DNA of 64,000 nt from Cylindrobasidium torrendii FP15055 ss-10 (GCA_000934385.1 KN880433.1:124001-188000); one strand, 5' to 3'. Positions 1 to 15,614 are shown, counted from the stretch's first letter. Notes: generated by a model not told the origin, from the sequence alone. A program made the numbers and translations.

Positions 1-1023
1 CTTGCACAACGAAGGGAGCGTGAAGCGGCCAAGGCCAAGGCGCAGGAGAAAAAGACCGTCCCGGCACCGAACCCGTTCTCTGTGCGCCCATTTTTGACTT
101 TCTAAATTTTGGCATCTCAATGTTTGCAGATGTCCACCGGGCCTGCAGCAGCATCCAACCCCTTCAGTTTGGGGAACCAAATATTCGGCGCCACAGGACA
201 ACCCGAGCACGAGTCGCATGCACCCATAGTCGCCGAGGAAGACAGCGGCGACGTAGATGATGTCGACGACGGTGCAAGCGATACAGGATCTGATTCCTCG
301 GAGCACTCTCTAGTCACTGCTCTGGCTACCACAACCCTCGAAGACTCTCCATGGAAGTCGGCACCCCATTACCCACCCCAATACATGTCAATCGACGCCG
401 AATACATTGTCCCGGAAACCAAGCCCAAATATCCATCCGCCGCTGACGTCCTCGACGCTGCAGACGACGCCAACGACAACGACAAGGGCACTTCATGGAA
501 ATCAGAGGCGTACGAAAACTCACTCGACATTGACCAGATATTCGACCGCTTTTCCAAACGCGTCCAATCCGAGCCTGAGCAATGTGTTCGCTATGACCTT
601 GGTGGTATACCCCTCATGTTCTCCAAGGGCGCCTCATTTGACGTCGTCTTCCCGCCTCCGCCGGCGGAAACGGTGTTCTCTGTCACACGGGGCGACTTTA
701 AAGCATCCCGACCAGCGAAGCGCGAATACACCAGTGCCAACATTCCTCCCTGCCCATCGTGTAGTGGTCCTCGCGTTTTCGAATGCCAACTCATGCCAAA
801 TCTTATCAACGTTCTTCGAGATATTTCCGCAGACAGGACAGCCAAATTATCCGACGACGAACGGAGGAAACTGGTGGAGGAAGAGCTCAAGGGTACAGCA
901 ACAGAAAAGAGTATGGACTGGGGAACTGTTGTTGTTTTCTCTTGCAAAAACGACTGCGGCGCCGATAAGCAGAAGAAGTACGGCTGGTGCGAAGAGCATG
1001 TCCTCGTCCAGTGGGATGAATGA
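1..1023 (+). CDS. PDCD2/Tsr4-like ribosome assembly protein, 3' part
   Basis: Partial gene that begins before the window; CDS join(<1..81,130..1023). The 48-nt intron 82..129 ends in TTTGCAG and keeps the frame open. The family (PDCD2, yeast Tsr4) is known as a chaperone of ribosomal protein uS5/Rps2 and is needed for 20S rRNA maturation. Seen here: a charged Lys/Ala/Gln-rich stretch in the first exon, an acidic low-complexity middle (DDVDD), then the C-terminal PDCD2_C domain with YDLGGIPL, the cysteine pair in PPCPSCSGPRVFECQ, the segment QLMPNLINVL and the terminal SCKNDC...YGWCEEHVLVQWDE. The Cys residues fit the zinc-binding half of the family domain. The N-terminal part is outside the window. 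Family assignment is confident; the function is taken from the family. Confidence 0.88.
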
Positions 1024-1170
1024 GCGGCCGTACTATAGCACGCGCTGTAGTATCTATGTTGCTAGTCGGATGTAGCCAATGTCCCTTCCACCATCATGAT
1101 TAGCGTAGCGTAGAGCAATATACAACATTTGAGCCAAGTAGTGACCAAGAAAGAAAAACGGTATACGTTA

Positions 1171-3351
1171 CTACCTCACCATAAAGCGGTAAGTGACATA
1201 GCCTCCAATAATCGCAAAGCCTGCCAGAAACGCGACAATGCTCGCGAACCATGCCAGTCCATCGACGCTCTCTCCCGGAACGTGGACATTCATTCCCCAT
1301 AAACCTGTAACCAAATTCATTGGAATGAGAACGGTACCCAATGCCGTCAATTTCGATAGAACGTCGTTGATCTGGTTGTTGGCATCCGTCATCTCGATGG
1401 ATATCTGTGCGAGATAATTTGAATGCGACCGCGACAAGATCTTTTCGTAGTGGTTCAAGTTCTGTGTCATCGTGATCAAATGGTCCTGAATGTCGGACAG
1501 ATACAGCCCCTTGAGCAAAATGTTAGATAGCAATTGACATTGGGAAAATCGAGCGTACAATGTCGGAGGTAGGAGCAACCTGCCAATTCTCATTGCACCT
1601 CTTAGCTAGGCCCTTCACAACATCCGCCTTGTTGCCCATGAGTCTGAGCAGACCCATCACCTTTTTGCGACAGGTTCCAATCCTCCGCAACATGTCACTT
1701 TGTTCCGCCTCCTTCAGGATTAGGACCAGCTCGTCGATGCTGTCGACCTCGTATTCGATACTCTGGATGAGTGGACCAAACGCGTCGGTAATGTCGTCGA
1801 TGAGCGCATATGATATCCAGTCAGAGGTGACACTAATGTAGTCTTTGAGCTGCTTGATTCGTCGGCGAACATTTTGTGGGTGCGGCGTAGGTCTGAAGTG
1901 GAAAGAGAGGGTGCCTTCGCGGAATACAATGATGTACATGTTCAGAGGTTCGAGGTATGTTGGGCTGTACGGGTCCTGGTCGAAACTGCGGAAACAGACG
2001 AGATAGTAATTGCGGAACAACTCTATCTTCTCTCGAATTTCTTCCATCTGAATATCCTCGGTCGTGAGAGGATGGATGTTGAAGACCTTGAATGCGTCAG
2101 GGCAAGGTGCCTCGGAAAGCAACAGGAACAGACCTTGCTCAACACCTTCATCTCCTCATCCGTTGGGCTCTGGACGTCCAACCACCAGGTCGCACTCTCA
2201 GAATCCTCCGCCTGTGGGCCCTTCTCCGGGAAGTATCCTTGACTAGATCTGGACGGTGGTAGACGTGGGAACAGAGACGTGGGGTGTGGAGGATGGTTTG
2301 AGTGTGCAGACTTGAGCCCGGTGAACAGATCCTCAAAAGTCTGGCCTTCTGCTGGCAGTTCGCTCAGACTACGTGCGTGTATGGTAGCCGAAAGCGCATT
2401 TGAGTAGAATGAGAAGCGGTATGGTCGATCATGGCCAGTGTTTGTCGCAGTAGCGCCGTAGTTGGTGCCCGACGCAGCGGCCGTCGGTAAGTCTTCGGAC
2501 GAAGAGCCACCAAAATGCATTCCTAGACGACCAGTGATAGCGGACGCTGCCGCATTACCCTCGAATAATGCTAGCTTCTTTCCAGCGCCCTTCTTGGTGC
2601 GGGGGTTAGCATTGTTCTGGCTGAGCTTGCGTTGTCTGGAACGAGGTGAAGGGATGGTGAACGAAGGCCCTGCACGCGGCTCCTCATTATCCGGTGGGAT
2701 TGCGAACGTGGTGGAAGGTTTGGAAATCCCGAGTTGTGTCTTTTCCACCTCTGCAAAGTTTTCCAGGCCAGAGAAGTCGAAACGGGAATATGATGCTGCG
2801 TTGGCCTGGTACATGGGAAGCCCGAAGGCGGGTGGAGGCGGCGCTTCACCTGTCGAGCTGACGAGCAGCGCTGGATCCTGGTCTTGACGAGCATTGCCCA
2901 GTCGAAGGTCGGTGAAGGACCCCTGGCGTTTGGCGGTAGCGTTGCTTGCATGGTCGGACATGCCCAGCTCTAGTTCAGACTCTGATATTCTGAGTACGTC
3001 GCCACGGGCCATTCCAATTTCAGCTTCCTCCTGGGGCGAGAGCATCGAGATGGCGTGGGGGTGATACGCGTCCTCTGGATGGTCGGTCTGGTCGTAGGGT
3101 GAGACTGTGGGCGACGTGCTGATGGTCTCGCGCCGTGCACGGGAGAGATGCATCGCCATGTCCACATCCATTGTCCTCTGCCGCTCTCTTCCTTCGGGGT
3201 CATTGATATCGTAAGAGCGTCCGAGAGTTGGCGAGCGCCGAATACGCTCCTCGCTGACGGTGGGGCTCAGGCTGCCGCGGCGTTTTACCGGAGAGCTCCC
3301 ACGAATCGAGACCGGAGAGGAGGCGATGGAGTGCTCGTTGGGAGAGCTCAT
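1171..3351 (-). CDS. CorA/Alr1/Mnr2-type magnesium transporter
   Basis: CDS complement(join(1171..1509,1559..2086,2134..3351)), 694 aa; introns of 49 and 47 nt keep phase 0 (junctions read LSK|VFNIHPL and TSDI|GLYLSD). The family moves Mg2+ across the plasma or vacuolar membrane as a pentamer. The first 350 residues are Ser/Pro/Arg-rich and probably disordered and phosphorylated, as in yeast Alr1/Mnr2. The soluble CorA domain follows (WWLDVQSPTDEEM, HPLTTEDIQMEE, YYLVCFRSFDQD), then the helical stalk (KALAKRCNENWQ and downstream). The C-terminus has two membrane helices separated by the signature loop, here WGMN rather than the usual YGMN, and ends GGYVTYRFMVR. The long N-tail fits the Alr1/Mnr2 branch; plasma-membrane versus vacuolar location cannot be told from sequence. 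Confidence 0.93.
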
Positions 3352-3641
3352 GGCAGCCGAGGAGGTAGACCCTGGCAGAGATGGAATTTGAACCTGAAGG
3401 TTATGTGAAGAGGCCCACCGATCTGTGGCTGTGCTTCTCTTTCACACTGAGATCGTGTATGGTGCCGGTGAACTTGCACTTGGTAGACAAACTCTAGCTA
3501 TAGACAGTGCCAATTTGTTGGAAAAGGGTTCGGCGAGGGAAAACGAAATTAAATCCTGCTGTTCGCCGGGCACATTCCTCTTTCCGACATCCACGTTCTC
3601 TCCCCCGCTTGGCCGGCCCGCACACCCTCTCCCCGTTGACC

Positions 3642-5571
3642 ATGGCAGCCCGGATGGCCTCTGTGCTTTGGAGTACGCCTTTTCAAAATGACTTGGACTG
3701 ATATTCGACTGACCTTGTAAGGCGACTGGACTCCATGCCAGGTTGCGACTTGCCCATGTTCAAATCATCGCATCCCACCATGTACTCCTCTGCAGGCAGA
3801 CGCATTCAACCAGGACCCAACCTACCAGGACCTGCTCAAGTCAAACGATGCGCCCAACGACGTCCAGGAAACATCCCTGCGGGACATGATCCAGGCATTG
3901 GACTCGAGGCAGCGTGCCCTGGACAATTATCTCACACGAATCGCGGCCCTCCGCCAGACCTGCCAGGCGCAGCTGGAACAAATGGATTCACAAATCAAGT
4001 GTGTCATTGAGGAACGTCCCAAGATCGCCTACGCCATCCGTGAACGCAAGCAGGCCTTCAACCCTGTACGACGGCTCCCAGCAGAGATCCTGTCCAGTAT
4101 ATTTCATCTCTGCCTCGATTTCCCCGACGCGTACCATGTCATTGAAGAACAGGACAAACGGCCAAAAATCACACAGTGGTGGAGGTTCGACTCAGCATCC
4201 GCCATGCCATGGACACTTGAGCTAGTCTGCAGACAGTGGCGTGCACACGCTTTGGCCGACCCGACTCTTTGGTCGTCGCTCAGCGTGGTCATATCTGACG
4301 AGAATTTCGCCTCGGGCAAAACGCGCTACGTATCCAGGCTTGCACGTCAGCTCGGTCGTTCGCAAATGGCTCCGCTCGCACTGTGCATTCGCCGGGACGA
4401 AGGTTTTGAGTCCGACATCGTGCCCCCCATCCTTCCTGTACTGCTTCTCTCCTCATTGCATCGAGTAACAGAACTTTACCTTTACCTTCCGCACTCGCTA
4501 TTCGACGGCCTCTCTCTTTTCAGGAATCATCTCCAATCACTTCGCAGCCTACAACTCCTCATCTCACCTACTGACGAGACAGTCGGCGACGAACCAGAAC
4601 ACAACACTCCCATTACCATCTTTGAGAACTGCCACAATCTACGCTTCATCCACACAATCGACGAATGGCTTCCAAAGGACCGATACGTCCTCCCGTGGGA
4701 GAACATCACACAGTACACTTCCGAACATGTCTTCCTCGACCCGACGAGGTCTGTCGCCTTCTCGAAATGCTACGTTCTGCTTATTTGATCCTTTAGATAC
4801 ACTTACACACCCGGTCCCCTTCCCTACCAAATTCGCCGACTATGGAAGGCCGCTCCGAATGTACAGAAGTGTACCATCGAAATAGAGTGCTCCGACGGCG
4901 ATGTCCATAGCGAGGTTCACTCCATGTCCTGCCAGAACCTCGTTGACCTGACCCTCAACTGCTATCCTGGTGGCATATGCCCAATCGAGGACCTCTTCGA
5001 CATGCTCAAACTTCCCGTCCTCCGGAGCCTGAAGCTGCTATCCGACCCGAAACGAGGGCGCGTCTTCGACAGCCCAGACGTATTCTCTTGCACGGTTGAC
5101 CTCGTCGCACGGTCCGAATGTCCACTGGAGGTGTTCTACTTCAGGGATGGAAACCTGCTGGCGGAGGACGTTCTACGGTTGCTGCGCGTCACGCCCACTC
5201 TCCAAGTGTTGCGGCTCGAGGAAGTGGGCTCTTACGAATTCCCTGCCATTACGGACGACGTTGTACGCGAACTCACGGTTGCGCCGAACAGTGATGTTGA
5301 AATCCTCGGGCCCGACTTGGATGTAATCGCATTCAATGGTCACCTCCAACTGGGTCTGGATTATTTGGAGATGGTCAAGTCAAGGCTGCCCGTCACACCA
5401 CTGCACTTTGTGGAGTTGACTTTTGAGAGTCCTCCGGATGCGGTGGCGGGCTCGACGAATGCGGTGGCAGACAAACTGGCTGATAGGTTATCGAGTTTGC
5501 AGGAGGAGCTTGATTGGGTGTTCAACTTCCAAGTTAACACTAGAGGGGATCCAGCAAGCGATCTAGAATAG
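3642..5571 (+). CDS. F-box domain protein with leucine-rich C-terminal region
   Basis: The secure part is join(3796..4748,4797..5571), 575 aa, with a 48-nt intron (junction LDPT|RYTYTPG). Residues 30-70 form an N-terminal coiled coil (SRQRALDNYLTRIAALRQ), followed by the F-box-like motif VRRLPAEILSSIFHLCL and the VCRQWRAHALADPTLWSSL segment typical of the large basidiomycete F-box family; leucine-rich stretches follow. F-box proteins link substrates to the SCF ubiquitin ligase through Skp1; the substrate is unknown. The 5' end is unsure: exon 3796 has no in-frame ATG upstream. A workable model uses ATG 3642, introns 3673..3721 and 3742..3795 and a 20-nt exon, giving an N-terminus MAARMASVLWSDWTPCQ, but the second donor (GTTGCG) is weak. 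Confidence 0.78.
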
Positions 5572-5858
5572 AGCCATTGGTGCTTCATTCACGTTGGAAA
5601 TAATCATACTTTACTACTATTCATTCCCAAGTCTGTCACTGTACATTACATTCGCTCAATTTGCATTTTTTGATGTCACGATTATCACCAGTGTTGCAAG
5701 TGGGAAATACACCAGAGCTCAAGTTCCTCCTCGCGCCGCTTGAAGAGGCTTGGACGTTCTGAACATCATCTTTCTAGGATCTTGCTAGGTTTGACATGAA
5801 AGAGAAAGTCCAGATATATTCGTGTAAGCCGGGCTGCATTGTACATTATGGAGAGAAT

Positions 5859-8800
5859 TTACGCCTTGGATACATCCTTCAACCTCCCATCCACAATAGG
5901 ATGGATGACCGGCAGTGTTTTCTTGGCATCACTTTCAGCAGCGTCAACCTTTGCGTCCTCTGCATCAGCGGCCGTGTTCTTGTCCTCGTCGCTCGCAGCT
6001 CCTCTGAGGACAGCCAAATTCATCCGCAAGTTGACGTTGACGTTGTCTGAAGCGCGGAGGAGCCTGGCCATGGCGCGCGTGCGCACGCGTTCGTAGGGAT
6101 CCAGTAAACCCATGTCTTCGGTATCAGCTACCGCGAGAGCTGCTGCAAGGAGCATCCCAGCTGCAACCCAGCGGATCGTGGATATGCCTAGATCCAATGC
6201 GGTTTGCACAGTGCTTTGCGCGAGGTCCTGCGTCGACTGGACAGCACTCGAGACGTTAGAGATACCGCTCAGGAGCGAATCTGACGAGGGCATCTGAGGC
6301 AAGGATGGGCGCCTGACCTCTGGGAGCGAAGGCGCTTTGATTGTCGGTGTCTTCCATGCACCAAATTTGGGAATGCTCGGGGACGAAGGCGTGTTCAGAG
6401 ATCCTGGCATACGAATGCTAGGGGATGGGGGGATCGAAGGTATCTCCCAGGAGGATACGTCTGGAATATTTAAGGAAGTTGGCAGTTTGAATGAGGGAAG
6501 ATCTTGGAGGCTTTCCAAGCTAAACTTTGGAAGGTCGGGCAGGCGAGCCTCGAAGTTCCCAACGATTTCCAGTGTCTTGTTCGACATAGCGTTCCGGGTG
6601 GATGCTGGTTCCGTCATCTGCTTGTTTAGATATTGAGCACCTTCAACGGCATGAGTCAAAGCGGCGCGGGCATGGATATCTCAACGGACCGAGCAAGAAC
6701 TTTCGAATCAAGGCACTCTTGGACTGTCCATTCTCGGAAGAAATGACTTGCTTCTTGTCTTTGAGAACGTCGTATCCATCGCCTCCTTGCGCCATGTATT
6801 CTCCGACCATGACAAGATACTTCCGCGTGTTGGTACGCTTGACCTCCTCCTTGTCCAGGACCACCTCGGGCTTCTTTGGGTCTTGTTCCGTGAGCCAGAT
6901 AGATTGAACACGACTTCCACCGGGTTTCGTGCTGTCCCACGTCACTCTCATTCCGGATATCGCGGGGAAACGACTGTAGATGACAAGGTTATCGAAAGAA
7001 CGTTCAGCTGAATAAGAACAGTGCGTACCCTTCTTGTGTGGGCCATTTTGACAAGCTAGATTCTACCGTGTCCCATAGCCCGTTGGCATCAAGCTCGACG
7101 ACGATGGTCGGGTCGCCGTACGGCAGGACAGTCATAAGGTTCTTCAGAGTGAAGTAGCCTTGTAAACTTGGCCTCAGCAAACCAATAGCACACATTGATC
7201 AAAGGGTCGCACCTGGCTCGTATACCCCATCACCACGGAAGTCGCCACAGCAAGCGATGACACAGTCCGTAGGCCCATAGTCCATCTTGGCAAGCGCTTC
7301 ATTGTAAGCAGGCCTGATGCAGTCGGCAATCCAATTCCCAATAGGCGACTGCGAGATATTCTAGTGTTGTTCGCGAAAAGGCAAAAACAAGAAATACCTC
7401 TTGTAAGCGCACAAAAGACGAGCGTACATCAAGCTGAACCTCTGTGATGAGTATGTTCTCGGACATGGTAGCATTGATCGTGCCGAGCTCGCTGTCGATG
7501 ATAGCTTTCATATCTGCGTTCACAGGAGTGCTCTCTCTTGTGATATACCGCTTGCCTGCAATTGAATAGTTATTATCAAGGTCGGTCGCCGACGCCTGCT
7601 CGTAGCTGCAACGCACCCGTGATCCTTTGGATGACCTTGTTTCTGACGCTTCCCGGCGGGGTGTCCGTTAATTCCAAGACAACTTCACTCAGGTCTTGGA
7701 AGTCGGTGCCGCTCTTGACAATAAGGGTATCGCCCTTGTCGTCCTCCGCACCATCTTGTGGTGCTTCCGTGTCATAATCTTCCCATTTATCAACACCTTT
7801 TGAAATCCAGTAGACGTGGTCGTGTCCTCCCAGTAGAATATCGACACCATGTAAAGAGCTGATGTCGGTCGCCGCCTGACCTTTAGATGAGAGAGCGCCA
7901 AGCTCTCTGGCAAGTTTGATGTCCTACGGTACGTATTAAATTCATGCCAGCCCATGTCTAAGATTGAGTGACGCACATTTGGGATGCTGAAGAGGACGAC
8001 TTGATGTTAGTAAAATTCAGTGTCGAAAGTTTAACTGCATACCGTGAATGGGTCACAGCGACAACAATATCACATTTGTGTTCCCCATGAGGGTCTCGCA
8101 GGACTGCGGATAGAGCTTTCCCGACCTCCGCCATATCCCTCCACTTGTAGTTCTCGGGCCAACCAGTAACCGTGGCGATCCACTCCCTACAGACACCTCA
8201 ATGAGAAATAAAATATAGTCGGCGGGGCGCAAGACTCACTTCTCGACGAGACCTACAAAGCCGATGCGGACGCCGGCGCGCTCCAGGACATACAGTTCTT
8301 GCATAGTCTCAGGAATTTTGTCGGTATCCTCATCGATGATGTTACTGAGAAGCCAAGGCTACAATTAGACGGGTCAATGAAGGGAGCCTGTTATCAAAGG
8401 AAGAGCGTACAAATGAAGTGTCCTTGATCAACTTTTGAAGTTGGGGGACTCCTGTTACGACGTAAGTACAGTATCTTCTTTCACTTTCCGCCGTAACCAA
8501 CCAAAGTCGAATTCATGATTTCCTGCAGGGCAGATGAGCAAAACGTTCGAAGCTATCTCTATTCGACTCACCGACACAGCCGACGTCAACTCCGAGGCCA
8601 TTAATGATAGACGGCTGTTAGAGTATTATATTCAACTTGTCAACTCAAAGGGAGGACATAAAGACTTCACCATATGCTTTCCGCGCGTGATAGAACTCTC
8701 CGTCGACGGCGAAAACAGGTCACCAGAAAACACAACCAAACCATCTTTCTTGCCGTCCTTTCTCTCGCTCCATTTTTCAGTTATCGTGGCCAGAGAACTT

Positions 8801-9775
8801 GCAAACTTGGTCACGTCGATCTTCTCCTGCTTTCCGTCTATGTTGATGTGCTGTTCCCCGACTTGGTAGACGTCGTTGAAGTGGGCAATACCTATTTTCG
8901 TAGTCGAACCAGGCGCTAGATCCTTCTGCGTCTCCGCCCAGTGTGCGATTCCTTTCGAGTAGGTCTCCCACGTCAGTCCAGTCTCAGCCGGACATTCATT
9001 GACGACGACGCCTGCCAGAAGTGAGAAATTGGGCAGTGTCATGAAGGGATACGCACCGAGCTCGGTAACATCTTTGGGAGCCTTGTTATTGAAAAAAACC
9101 TGGAGAACTATAGTTATATCCTTGAGAAAAATACTCCTGCGCTTACCATGTCTGTGTACGCATACTTGGACCATCCACGGATGCGCTTGAAGTGTTGAGA
9201 CAGAGGTTCTGTGTTGAACGTCGTGTGAGTCGGACATTCTCAACCCTGAAACGTGGGCGAACGAACCATCAGCAACCTCATCGTATCGTACAAGCTTAAT
9301 TATGGGCTTCATTTCTCCGGACTTGGGATCTTGAGCATGGAAGTAGTACAATGCCCGGTCGCATCTGTTCATCAGTCCTTTCGAGTTCCTGTACTGCCAA
9401 TAGTAATACGCACAGAGCCTTGCTTTTGTTGCGCGAAACAATTGCCAGAAAGGCGCCGTTGTTCAGAATGTCGTGAATTATTCTCGGGATGTCGGGATTC
9501 ATCTTGATCTTGTTGGTGTGATCGCTAGGAAAGCGCGCATGAGATTGGATGGTACTAGTTGAATCAAGCTTGGCGCACCTTCTATCTTCGAGAGTGAAAG
9601 AGTCGACTTTGTGAATGTTGTCCGCAAGTTTATGCGCAGCTTCCGGTCCCTTTCCCCATGTCTCCTGGTCAAGCTGACCGGTGAAGATGGTGCCACTGGC
9701 AAAATGAGCGTCGAACACATCAGCAAGCAAGCATCAGACTCACTCTGTGTCTAGCGCGACAAGCTTTGGAAACAT
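5859..9775 (-). CDS. MDP-1-like HAD domain fused to UshA-type 5'-nucleotidase/metallophosphatase
   Basis: Multi-exon gene of very roughly 1,000 aa (estimate); first exons complement(8671..9011, 9057..9099, 9147..9208, 9267..9364, 9414..9524, 9579..9695, 9744..9775). Residues 1-185 match magnesium-dependent phosphatase-1: motif I LVALDTDGTIF (Asp9, Asp11), AIVSRNKSKAL, and a degenerate motif IV with VFFNNKAP in place of FFDDE. The 8671..9011 exon reads from the end of that domain (GLTWETYSKGIAHW) straight into the nucleotidase, which has all metallophosphatase motifs: GIAHFNDVYQV, FSGDLF, GNHEFDFG, a VTHS segment and a GGHDH segment, then the 5'-nucleotidase C-terminal domain (MVGEYMAQGGDGYDVL). 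A Pro/Ser-rich tail with a short hydrophobic segment (VAAGMLLAAALAVA) could anchor it in a membrane. No in-frame ATG lies between the two domains in the linking exon. Substrate unknown; the family acts on nucleotides and related phosphoesters. Confidence 0.85.
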
Positions 9776-10918
9776 GACGGGTGTGCTTTGAAGGAAGCCA
9801 AGGATTCGTAGCCATTTTAAACACCTTCGAAATTTGAGACTTCGGCGCTACAACATTCGCCGTTCGTCAGATGATTGCTACATAGCTTTCGGGCAAGCCA
9901 CACGCCGGACAAGAGGTGGTGCAATTCATAGGTTAGCTTGCCTCGCACCCCATATTTACGGTTCTTGAGGCTATGGTACTCGACACCGTCTTCATATTCA
10001 GGCCGTCAGCGCCAGAGTTAGTGATTGACTCGGAGCAAGTGGTTGAAAATGAGATGTCAAGATTCTTTGAAAGAATAGAAGGAAGCCAGAGGGAAGTCCG
10101 AAGCAAAACCCATTATGCCCTATTGGTTCATCACCGCGATTGCACCGTATTACTATCGCAGAGCGGACTGCCAGGCGAGTCCCATCACTTGTTATCGTGA
10201 CGAGTAGGGCGGCTGGCTCGAGACTAGTGCGGACTTGACGAGAGAAAACCATTGTATTTTAATCAGATAGTACTCTGTACCAATTGTGTCCTGATTCACA
10301 AAATTGACTTGCCTTGCGTCGTACGTTGAACATAAATGACCGATTTTGTCGCCAAGCGAAATGAATGAGCGCTGAGTGCTCAACATTGAGCGGCAGCACG
10401 CTCGCACCAAAGCTCAGATTCATAGGAAATGAATGCGAAAGGTATAGGAAGGTCCAGGAGTGCATACAATCTCTTCGTCGCTTGCAGAATGTGCCTTGTA
10501 GAGGTGGCAGCCAGTGGCCTCAATCCGCCCGCGTCCTGCAAGACAAAGAGTCTGTGAGAATAGTGCATTATCGCGTACTAAGATTCCTGTCTCGCATTGC
10601 TTCTCGAGGAATACCGGTGAGGAAGATTGTAGGACACCGTCTTTCCGCTGGGAGGTCGTCGTCTTGCCATTGAGATGTTGAAGCTCCGCGGCGGATGCGT
10701 GTTCTCACAGGGAGCAGCAAAGGACCAAGGATACAGCATGACAGCAACCTGAAATCCTTCCTCGTCGTATTCGCCATTGCGGTCGTTTCCATTGAAGTAA
10801 AGTGGCGCCGCCGTGACGCGGTCGGAGGCTGAGTACATCAATGATCGACTACCAGCAACTCTACACGTTCATCTTATTCTACTCCTTCCATCCCAGTCAT
10901 CGACAACCAGAATACTGA
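9776..10918. other. Divergent intergenic region, no confident gene
   Basis: This 1.1-kb stretch separates the start of the HAD-nucleotidase gene (minus) from SEC18 (plus). The only reading frame with coding-like composition is on the minus strand, from an ATG near 10838 down to 10578 (it contains LYFNGNDRNGEYDEEG), about 86 codons. I do not recognise it, and no splice path extends it into anything conserved. The other open frames here overlap each other in several phases and look like chance. The region probably holds the promoters of both flanking genes; no clear TATA box was identified. Confidence 0.4.
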
Positions 10919-13729
<2,811 letters not shown>

Positions 13730-14052
13730 TTGTAAAGTAGATTACCACGGCGGGCGGAAACCGGAAGGACAAAAAGGATTTTTTCGAGTTTGGTTGTGAC
13801 CAAGCCGTTGCAATTGTGTGCTTACTGGAGTTGCTTGTTGGCTATCTGTGAAATGGCGTGATTCGAAATATTCGAAAGAGAAGGGAATGTGGAGTATTTT
13901 GCAGTAGTGAACCAATTGGCCGTTGTGATGCGCCGCTGTGGCCGTGGTATTTGCGAAAAATATCTACCAAAAAAAAAGAGAAAACAGTAGTGCTCGAAAA
14001 CGCCGCTGACTACCGGCGAGGAGAGCCGCCAGCGGTAGTGATCAGCCATTTT
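13730..14052 (+). other. Intergenic region upstream of membrane protein gene
   Basis: Between SEC18 and the four-pass membrane protein gene. An in-frame open stretch runs upstream of 14053 but lacks conserved content, and the first plausible ATG is at 14053. It contains an A-rich tract (about 13966-13984). No other feature was seen. Confidence 0.4.
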
Positions 14053-15119
14053 ATGTCATCTCGTAGTCCAACCCGAGGTTCCTTTTACTCTTTTACCCGC
14101 ATCCTAGCCTCCTTTCTCATGAGCCGATTCCTTCTGGCTCTTCCTCTCGCCATGATCTCACGCATGCACCACCACCGGACGCGGATGAGCTCGGCCTGCG
14201 TCACCTTTGCAGGCCTCATTTTCAACGCTTGCGCCGCCGTGCATATCTTTGCGTTGTCACGCTCCCTCAAGTATGAGCCAGAGCTAGGCTGGAGTTCAGG
14301 AAACGACACTTTCAAGGTGGACAGCATCAAGGTGGCATGGATCTTGTTCTTGAGTTATTTCGTCTCTGCAGCCGCGGTGGATCTGGTGGGCTTTGTTGGG
14401 GTGGTAAAGGTGCGTGGTACGACCACCTCGCAACGGCCTCGCTGATCACAAGTGACCAGACCAAGCCAGCGCTCATCCGCTTCTACCGCGACTATTCCAT
14501 CGCCGACTTTGTCTTCTCCGCTGTGGCGACTGCCGCCAGTGCCTATTCGACATTCCAAGTCTCGACTCGCACTGGTGTTTGCGAGGAGATGTCTCGCCAA
14601 CCAGAGCTCCTTCGCAACATGACCGACCTCGGACTCAGCCTCGAAAACTGCGAGCGCTGGTTCGAGCGTGCTGTCATGGCGTTCGCAGCGTGCATGGTGC
14701 TTGTACTCGTCGTCCGCGTAAGTGGCTTAATCATCGTTCTTTCAGACAAGCGTTTGACCTTCATATCTGCCCCTTTTCAGCTACATTTCCTTCTTGCAGT
14801 GTCCAGATACTACACCCACCTCACTCGTCGCAGTGCATTACCGACCCACGTGCGCACGCCCACCCGCCAGGATTCACTTCAACGAATCTTTATCATCCCC
14901 CGCCATTCTCAAACGGCATCCACGCCAGCTTCTCCGACAGTGTATGCTCCAGTGCCCCTTGAAGATCTGACCCCCGAACTGCGGCGGTCGGCGATGGAGG
15001 CATGGGTCAAGCGCACAGACTTGCGCGATACTCGTCACCACAGGTCTTCGTCGGGCAGGATAAGCCTTCCTATCCAGCCAGACGAGGGTCTCCTTCCGGC
15101 GTACACCGACAAGGCATAA
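14053..15119 (+). CDS. Predicted four-pass membrane protein, function unknown
   Basis: CDS join(14053..14409,14460..14717,14781..15119), 317 aa. I do not recognise a named family. Four hydrophobic segments are visible: ACVTFAGLIFNACAAVHIFA, VAWILFLSYFVSAAAVDLVG, a weaker one around ADFVFSAVATAASAYSTF, and FAACMVLVLVVRLHFLLAVS, which is formed across the last splice junction. The loop between the third and fourth carries Cys residues (TGVCEEM, LENCERW) and a possible N-glycosylation site (NMT), which would suit a lumenal or outside loop. The C-terminal 110 residues are basic, Ser/Pro-rich and soluble, and end LLPAYTDKA. Proteins of this layout are common and mostly uncharacterised in Agaricomycetes. 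A second in-frame ATG at 14119 (MSRFLLALPL) is a possible alternative start. Confidence 0.75.
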
Positions 15120-15614
15120 CCTCACCTTATGCGTTTTTATCTGCTTCGTGTAATAATGTGTTATTCTGTCGAGTCGCGGCTTGCACTGGGACTGGCTTCT
15201 CTTTATATCCCCTTTTACTCTCGTTATTTGCTGCCCGGGTACCCGACACACCTCTACTCGTCCCTCGTCCATGTTGTATACAGTACATATCGTCCGACAC
15301 ACTGCTCAGTGTTGCCCTTTTGTTAGGTTCTCATTTGGGTTTTGAACTTTGGTATTCACTATCGTCCATGCCTGACCGTGTGGCAACTGTACATGTGCGG
15401 TAGAGGTGGCAAGCATGCATTTTTTCGGCGTTTGCTACCAAGGAGTTGCAGCACAACTCGCTGTGGACGGGCGCGGTCACTGTGATGTATGAAACATGGA
15501 GGACAGTACAGGTCGATGTCAGGTGCAGTATATGCCTGGCTAGTAAGTCATGGGCGGTGTATACTATGCTGGGTCTAGCTCCCCATCTATCATACCGCCC
15601 AACTCCGTTCACAG
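15120..15614. other. Convergent 3' intergenic region
   Basis: Lies between the 3' ends of the membrane protein gene and the GH43 gene. It is T-rich on the plus strand just after 15120, as expected of a 3' untranslated region. Open frames here are short and lie in several phases; none is supported. Confidence 0.4.

Noticed and set aside
8671..9011. Reading the 5'-nucleotidase as a separate gene starting inside this exon
   Set aside because: No in-frame ATG lies between the HAD end and the metallophosphatase start; the ATG seen near 9041 on the minus strand lies in a 45-nt intron with good GTGCGT/GGCAG ends.
9973..10200. Plus-strand open frame of about 75 codons between the HAD-nucleotidase and SEC18
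   Set aside because: No family similarity, no splice extension and competing frames on the other strand.
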